DNA of 64,000 bases from Candidatus Tanganyikabacteria bacterium. Its GTDB lineage: Bacteria > Cyanobacteriota > Sericytochromatia > S15B-MN24 > VGJW01. Below the pieces are notes generated by a model, which saw nothing but the letters and a program-made list of their open reading frames with translations, was not told where the DNA came from and made no database searches. The stretch is from contig VGJW01000009.1 in the NCBI GenBank assembly GCA_016867265.1, forward strand, positions 1 through 64,000, given 5' to 3'. Positions within the stretch are counted from its first letter, which is position 1, and every line of letters begins with the position of its first letter. Shown piece by piece: positions 60,161-64,000 of this stretch. The position numbers and the translations under genes are program-made.

Positions 60161-61821
60161 TGATTCGCGAACTGCTTGCCGACCGCCTTGCCCATGCCCT
60201 TGAAGCCGCCGTGGCTGCCGGGGATCTGCCCCCGACCGAGGCCGGTGCCATTCACGTGGAACGGGCCCGCCATGAGGCCCACGGGGACTTCGCGAGCAAT
60301 GTCGCCATGGTCCTCGCGAAGTCGGCCCGACGCCGTCCGCTCGACATCGCTCAGGCGCTGTCTTCCCGCCTCGAGACCCGGGATGACGTGGCCGAGATAT
60401 CCGTGGCCGCACCCGGCTTCCTGAACATCAGGGTTTCGGATGCATTCCTGCGCCGCAGCCTCGCGACCATCCTGACTGAGGGGCGCGAGCACGGGCGCAG
60501 CCAGGTTGGCGCCGGCGAGAAGGTCCTGATCGAGTACGTGTCTGCCAATCCGACGGGGCCCCTGCACGTGGGGCACGGGCGATGGGCGGTCCTGGGCTCG
60601 GCACTTGCAGCCACGATGACGTGGGTCGGCTACGGTGTGTCGCAGGAGTTCTACATTAATGACGCCGGGAACCAGTTGCAGAACCTGGGCAAGTCCCTGA
60701 TGTACCGGATGGAGGGTCGCGCCCTGCCGGAAGACGCCTCCGAGTTCTACGGTGGCGCGTATGTCGCGCAGGCGGCGGCCGCAGCCCGCGACCAACTCGG
60801 CGACCTTTCGGCGCTGGATGAGGATGCGCGGATACGCCGCCTGGCCGACTTCGGCAGGGACTGGTTCCTTGCGGCTCAGGACGGAACCCTGACACGTCTC
60901 GGCACCCAGTTCGACCGCTGGGTCTCCGAACGGACGCTTCACGAGGCGGGTGCCGTCGAGACCATGCTCCGTTCCATGCAGGCCAGTGGGGCCGTCGTGC
61001 GCCGCGACGGTGCGCTGTGGCTGACCTCTGCGGAGCACGGCGATACCGAGGATCGGGTCGTGGTTCGCGCGGATGGCCGGCCTACCTACCTTGCGGCCGA
61101 CATGGCCTACCACGCCGACAAGTTCGCACGTGGCCACGATCGTCTGCTCAACATCTGGGGAGCAGACCACCACGGCTATGTGGCGCGGATGCGCGCTGCC
61201 GTGGCCTGCATGGGCCGGAACCCCGACCAGCTCGAAGTGGTCCTGGGGCAGTTGGTGAAGCTGTTCCGGGAGGGGCAGGAGGTCCGCATGAGCAAGCGGA
61301 CGGGGGACATGGTCACGCTCGACGAAGTCCTCGACGAGGTCGGCCGGGACGCGACGCGCTGGTTCCTGGTGGCCCGTAGCGCCGACAGCACCATCGACTT
61401 CGATCTGGATCTTGCCCGGCAGGAGTCTTCCGACAATCCCGTTTACTACGTGCAATACGCCCACGCGCGGATATGCTCGATCATGAGGGCGGCAGCCGAA
61501 GCGGGTTACCTGCCCGGTTCGTGGGACGGAGTCGACCTTCAGTCGTTCGATGCCCCGGAGGAGCGGGCCCTGGCGCTTTGGCTTGCCGGATTCACCGACG
61601 AGGTGGCCGGTGCGGCCCTCGCGCGCGAGCCGCACCGCCTGACCCGCTACGCGACGGACCTCGCCCAGCGTTACCACGCGTTCTACACGCAGTGCCGCGT
61701 CATCGACGCGGCGCACCCCGAGCGGACCGTCACCCGCCTGGCGTTGTGTGCGGCGACGCGGCAGGTGCTGGCCATCCTGCTCGAGTCCCTGCTCGGCATC
61801 GCCGCACCGGAGGCCATGTGA
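60160..61821 (+). CDS. argS: Arginyl-tRNA synthetase
   Basis: A 553-residue class I synthetase. The HIGH-like signature is NPTGPLHVGHGRWA (about 131-144), the KMSKS-like site is VRMSKRTGD (about 378-386), and INDAGNQLQNLGKS and VYYVQYAHARICSIM are family blocks. ATG 60160 overlaps the preceding stop by one base. It charges tRNA-Arg. The gene is coupled to the following PLP decarboxylase by a GTGA overlap, an unusual partner that also handles basic amino acids. Confidence 0.96.
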   Translation: MIRELLADRLAHALEAAVAAGDLPPTEAGAIHVERARHEAHGDFASNVAMVLAKSARRRPLDIAQALSSRLETRDDVAEISVAAPGFLNIRVSDAFLRRSLATILTEGREHGRSQVGAGEKVLIEYVSANPTGPLHVGHGRWAVLGSALAATMTWVGYGVSQEFYINDAGNQLQNLGKSLMYRMEGRALPEDASEFYGGAYVAQAAAAARDQLGDLSALDEDARIRRLADFGRDWFLAAQDGTLTRLGTQFDRWVSERTLHEAGAVETMLRSMQASGAVVRRDGALWLTSAEHGDTEDRVVVRADGRPTYLAADMAYHADKFARGHDRLLNIWGADHHGYVARMRAAVACMGRNPDQLEVVLGQLVKLFREGQEVRMSKRTGDMVTLDEVLDEVGRDATRWFLVARSADSTIDFDLDLARQESSDNPVYYVQYAHARICSIMRAAAEAGYLPGSWDGVDLQSFDAPEERALALWLAGFTDEVAGAALAREPHRLTRYATDLAQRYHAFYTQCRVIDAAHPERTVTRLALCAATRQVLAILLESLLGIAAPEAM

Positions 61822-63146
61822 CGGGCGCTCCCGCGCCTCTTCCCGACACGCCGCTGCTGACCGCCGTACTCGAGGCGGCACGATCGCCCGGTATTCGGCT
61901 GCAGACCCCCGTGCACCAGGGTCTCCCGGCTTGGCGCGAGCGCTGGCCGGATTGGGCCCTGGCCGACGTGACGGAGAACGAGGCCACCGACGATCTCGGC
62001 TGGCCCGAGGGGCCCGTCCAGTCGGCCCGTTTGGCCTTGGCTAAGCACTTCGGTGCCCGAGCCAGCTGGTTCAGTGTCGGTGGGGCCACCTTGGCCCAGC
62101 AGGCCGCATTCTGGGCCGTGGCCGTAACGCTGGCCCGACGTCAGGGCCCCCCCGTCGTGCTCGTGGACCAGAACGCCCACGTATCGGTCCTCAGGGCCAT
62201 GGCGCTTGCAGGGCTGGAACCTGTCTGGTTCGGGGGGCCATGGGATGCGAACTGGGGTGTCAGGCGTCCCCCCCGACCTGCGGATCTTGCTCGGCTGCTC
62301 GCGGAGTACCCGGCGATAGGGGCGGTGCACCTGACATCGCCTACCTACTTCGGGGAGGATGCCGACCTCGCGTGTATCCGTGCCATCCTCGGAGATGCCG
62401 TGCTGGTCGTGGATGAAGCACACGGAGCCCATCGGCCCATGGCCCTGCCCGCAGGTGCCGATCTGGTGGTCCACTCCGCGCACAAGGGCCTCGGGGGGCC
62501 GACGCAAGGCGGCTACTTGCACCTGGGTGGCCATGGCGTCGACGAGGCGACGGTGGATCGCGCGATGCGCTTGCTCCAGACCACCAGCCCGAGTTGGCCG
62601 TTGCTTGCGGCACTGGACGCCACGCGCTCGGCGGCAAGTCGTGAAGGCGGGAGCCCGCCTGTATTGGATGACTGGCTCGCAGGACTGCGGCTACGGCCGA
62701 CCCGAGACCCCGTCCGGCGCCTGGTCGCCTTTCCGGATGGCGTGGCGGCCTATGCGGCCCTGCGCGCGGCTGGCCACTGGCCCGAGGCTGCCTTGCCGCG
62801 GGGCGTGCTGCTGCTGGTCGGTGGTGTCGGGGGAGAACGGGCTGGCCTGCTTGATGTGGGCAGGTGTCTGCGCAGCGAGGCCGAACGCCAGCGCGGACTG
62901 CCACGGATGCCCGTGCCCGAACCGCCTGCGCTTGGGAAGGCATCGCTGGGCCTGCGAGAGGCATCTCTTTCGCCGTCCCTGACCGTGCCCGTGCGCGAAG
63001 CCGTCGGACGTGTCGCGGTCGAGCCCATCTGCCCCTATCCGCCCGGGGTCGCCGTGGTGGTGCCGGGACAAGTTGTCTCGCACGACCATTTGGCTTTTCT
63101 CGACTTGCATGGGGCGCTTCCGGCATACCTGCAGGTGTTGCCTTGA
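61818..63146 (+). CDS. Orn/Lys/Arg decarboxylase family protein (aspartate aminotransferase fold)
   Basis: A 442-residue PLP enzyme starting at GTG 61818. TPVHQGLPAW and ATDDLGWPEGPV are the family's front end, VLVVDEAHGAHRPM holds the Asp that binds the pyridine nitrogen, and VVHSAHKGLGGPTQGGYLH holds the PLP lysine. It resembles the short arginine/lysine decarboxylases of Gram-positive bacteria (SpeA/YaaO-type) and may begin polyamine synthesis. The substrate is not decided by sequence. Linked to argS and to the exporter gene by 4-base overlaps. Confidence 0.85.
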   Translation: MTGAPAPLPDTPLLTAVLEAARSPGIRLQTPVHQGLPAWRERWPDWALADVTENEATDDLGWPEGPVQSARLALAKHFGARASWFSVGGATLAQQAAFWAVAVTLARRQGPPVVLVDQNAHVSVLRAMALAGLEPVWFGGPWDANWGVRRPPRPADLARLLAEYPAIGAVHLTSPTYFGEDADLACIRAILGDAVLVVDEAHGAHRPMALPAGADLVVHSAHKGLGGPTQGGYLHLGGHGVDEATVDRAMRLLQTTSPSWPLLAALDATRSAASREGGSPPVLDDWLAGLRLRPTRDPVRRLVAFPDGVAAYAALRAAGHWPEAALPRGVLLLVGGVGGERAGLLDVGRCLRSEAERQRGLPRMPVPEPPALGKASLGLREASLSPSLTVPVREAVGRVAVEPICPYPPGVAVVVPGQVVSHDHLAFLDLHGALPAYLQVLP

Positions 63147-64000
63147 GTTGGCGGGCGTGGATCGCGATGGCCCTTCAGGTGCTGATCGCCGGTGCGACCT
63201 TCCATGTCGCGCGGCATGGTCTGCAGGTCTTCGAGCCCCTGCACTTCATCCATTGGCGGGTGCAGGGCGTGGCCTTGCTCTTTGCCCTGTTGCTGCTGGT
63301 CCTCGGGCGGCCCTTGCTGCCGCCTCGGGAAGCGCGCTGGCCGCTGCTGCGCCTTGGCATGCTCGGGGGACCGTGCAATCAGGTGCTGTTTTTCGTGGGA
63401 TTGGCGCGGACGACACCGACCCATGCGGCTCTCATCTACGCCCTGACACCGGCCACGATCCTGTTGTGGTCGTGGCTGGCCCGCGAGGATCGCCCGCGTC
63501 TGGGTGAGGTGATGGCGCTGTTACTGGCCTTCTCGGGCGTGTTGATCCTGCTGGCGCCCGGTTTGTCGGGTGCCGCGCAGGAAGGCAGCCTGACGGGGGA
63601 CCTGCTGGTCGTGGGAGGCATGCTTTGCTGGGCGGCGTATTCCCGCGGGATGCAGCGCTGGACCGGTACGCTCGGCGCGGTGCCCGCCACCGCCTGGGCC
63701 TGGTTGCAGGCGGCGGCCGCCACCGTCTGCCTCTGGCCGTGGCTGGGAGCCGGACTTGCCGTCGGAGCGCCCGGAGCGAGCCACTGGTTCAGCTTCGGCT
63801 ACGTGCTCGTCCTGACCAGTTTTGTGGCCTACATGCTCTACGGCTATGGGCTCGAGCGTCTGGGACCGCCGCGGACAGCCATCTTCCTGAACGGACAGCC
63901 TGTGGTCGCCATGGTGATCGGCCTCGCGATCGGCCAGCGCGACGTGGGGTTGCGGGCCCTGGTCGCGACGGCCTTGGTGGTCGGCGGCGTGGTGCTGATG
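63143..64000 (+). CDS. EamA/DMT-family transporter, cut by the window end
   Basis: An open frame of 286 codons that starts at TTG 63143, overlapping the decarboxylase stop by four bases (TTGA), and is still open at the last base. About ten hydrophobic helices alternate with short loops in the EamA pattern; LARTTPTHAALIYALTPATI and GLERLGPPRTAIFLNGQPVV mark the two repeats. These exporters carry amino acids or metabolites. Its coupling to the decarboxylase suggests export or exchange of the amine formed or of its precursor. Confidence 0.85.
   Translation, partial: MSWRAWIAMALQVLIAGATFHVARHGLQVFEPLHFIHWRVQGVALLFALLLLVLGRPLLPPREARWPLLRLGMLGGPCNQVLFFVGLARTTPTHAALIYALTPATILLWSWLAREDRPRLGEVMALLLAFSGVLILLAPGLSGAAQEGSLTGDLLVVGGMLCWAAYSRGMQRWTGTLGAVPATAWAWLQAAAATVCLWPWLGAGLAVGAPGASHWFSFGYVLVLTSFVAYMLYGYGLERLGPPRTAIFLNGQPVVAMVIGLAIGQRDVGLRALVATALVVGGVVLM

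Noticed and set aside
61473-61817. N-terminal extension of the PLP decarboxylase frame into argS
   Set aside because: The extension is antilogous Arg/Pro-rich sequence inside argS in another frame; GTG 61818 gives the family start and a GTGA overlap.
1-64000. CRISPR arrays, tRNA/rRNA genes, insertion sequences, prophage genes
   Set aside because: None was recognised by eye: no regularly spaced repeats, transposase or integrase motifs, or tRNA-like T-loop segments. A covariance-model tRNA search could still find something I missed.

Overview
The window comes from a GC-rich, probably diderm, flagellin-bearing bacterium. Many secreted proteins start with lipobox signal peptides. There are several NHL-repeat and carboxypeptidase-regulatory-like lipoproteins, and GTG/TTG starts are common at 1-8 nt gene overlaps. 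The housekeeping order rplI-dnaB-purA-plsC-hflX and rlmH-DUF1934-argS is of an old type also seen in Firmicutes. The style of the NHL lipoproteins and the LNNTSA repeats recalls uncultured Cyanobacteria-related lineages (Sericytochromatia), but this is a low-confidence guess. No rRNA, tRNA, CRISPR array or insertion sequence was recognised. Once broken genes are counted, no gap exceeds about 300 bases.

Layout. 1-15740: secreted and lipoproteins, a fused HEPN-nucleotidyltransferase, a broken cystathionine gamma-synthase, a CocE esterase, a large ATPase/TPR regulator with a C-terminal SARP-type DNA-binding end, a broken NAD-binding protein, a frameshifted DUF3047 gene and an SPFH lipoprotein. 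15968-26296: the most interesting stretch. It holds a VWA protein convergent with a TerY-type triad (VWA, PP2C phosphatase, HHH-tailed kinase), an MBL-fold lipoprotein, then a tight operon of Mre11-like nuclease, YhaN-like SMC ATPase with membrane segments, and a DNA methyltransferase. 26412-30092: a dual-cyclase/ATPase/TPR gene broken by three frameshifts and one stop. 30912-35159: a four-gene GTGA-overlapped operon (haem-oxygenase-like enzyme, enolase-superfamily enzyme, GH3 ligase, ICMT-like methyltransferase); only the last gene is broken. 35164-36846: a cluster of gene remnants. 38330-42592: a short-chain acyl-CoA pathway (enoyl-CoA hydratase, thiolase, 3-hydroxyacyl-CoA dehydrogenase, acyl-CoA dehydrogenase). 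42619-50604: a very large flagellin, RF3, two small genes, a di-haem peroxidase and a DUF2490 protein. 50658-64000: core metabolism and information genes (nadA-nadB; hflX-plsC-purA-dnaB-rplI; yajQ; rlmH-DUF1934-argS-PLP decarboxylase-EamA exporter, the last running off the right end).

Two themes cut across the window. First, operons are joined by 4-nt ATGA/GTGA/TTGA overlaps, which makes gene partnership unusually easy to read (nuclease-ATPase-methyltransferase; HDO-enolase-GH3-ICMT). Second, accessory genes carry many lesions: five in-frame TAG codons at places where the reading frame and the homology continue, one in-frame TGA, one in-frame TAA, and at least five frameshifts, several of them in G runs. 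Core genes in the same window are intact, and TAG is the ordinary stop of dnaB and of the thiolase gene, so I read this as decay of accessory genes, with assembly error as an alternative.
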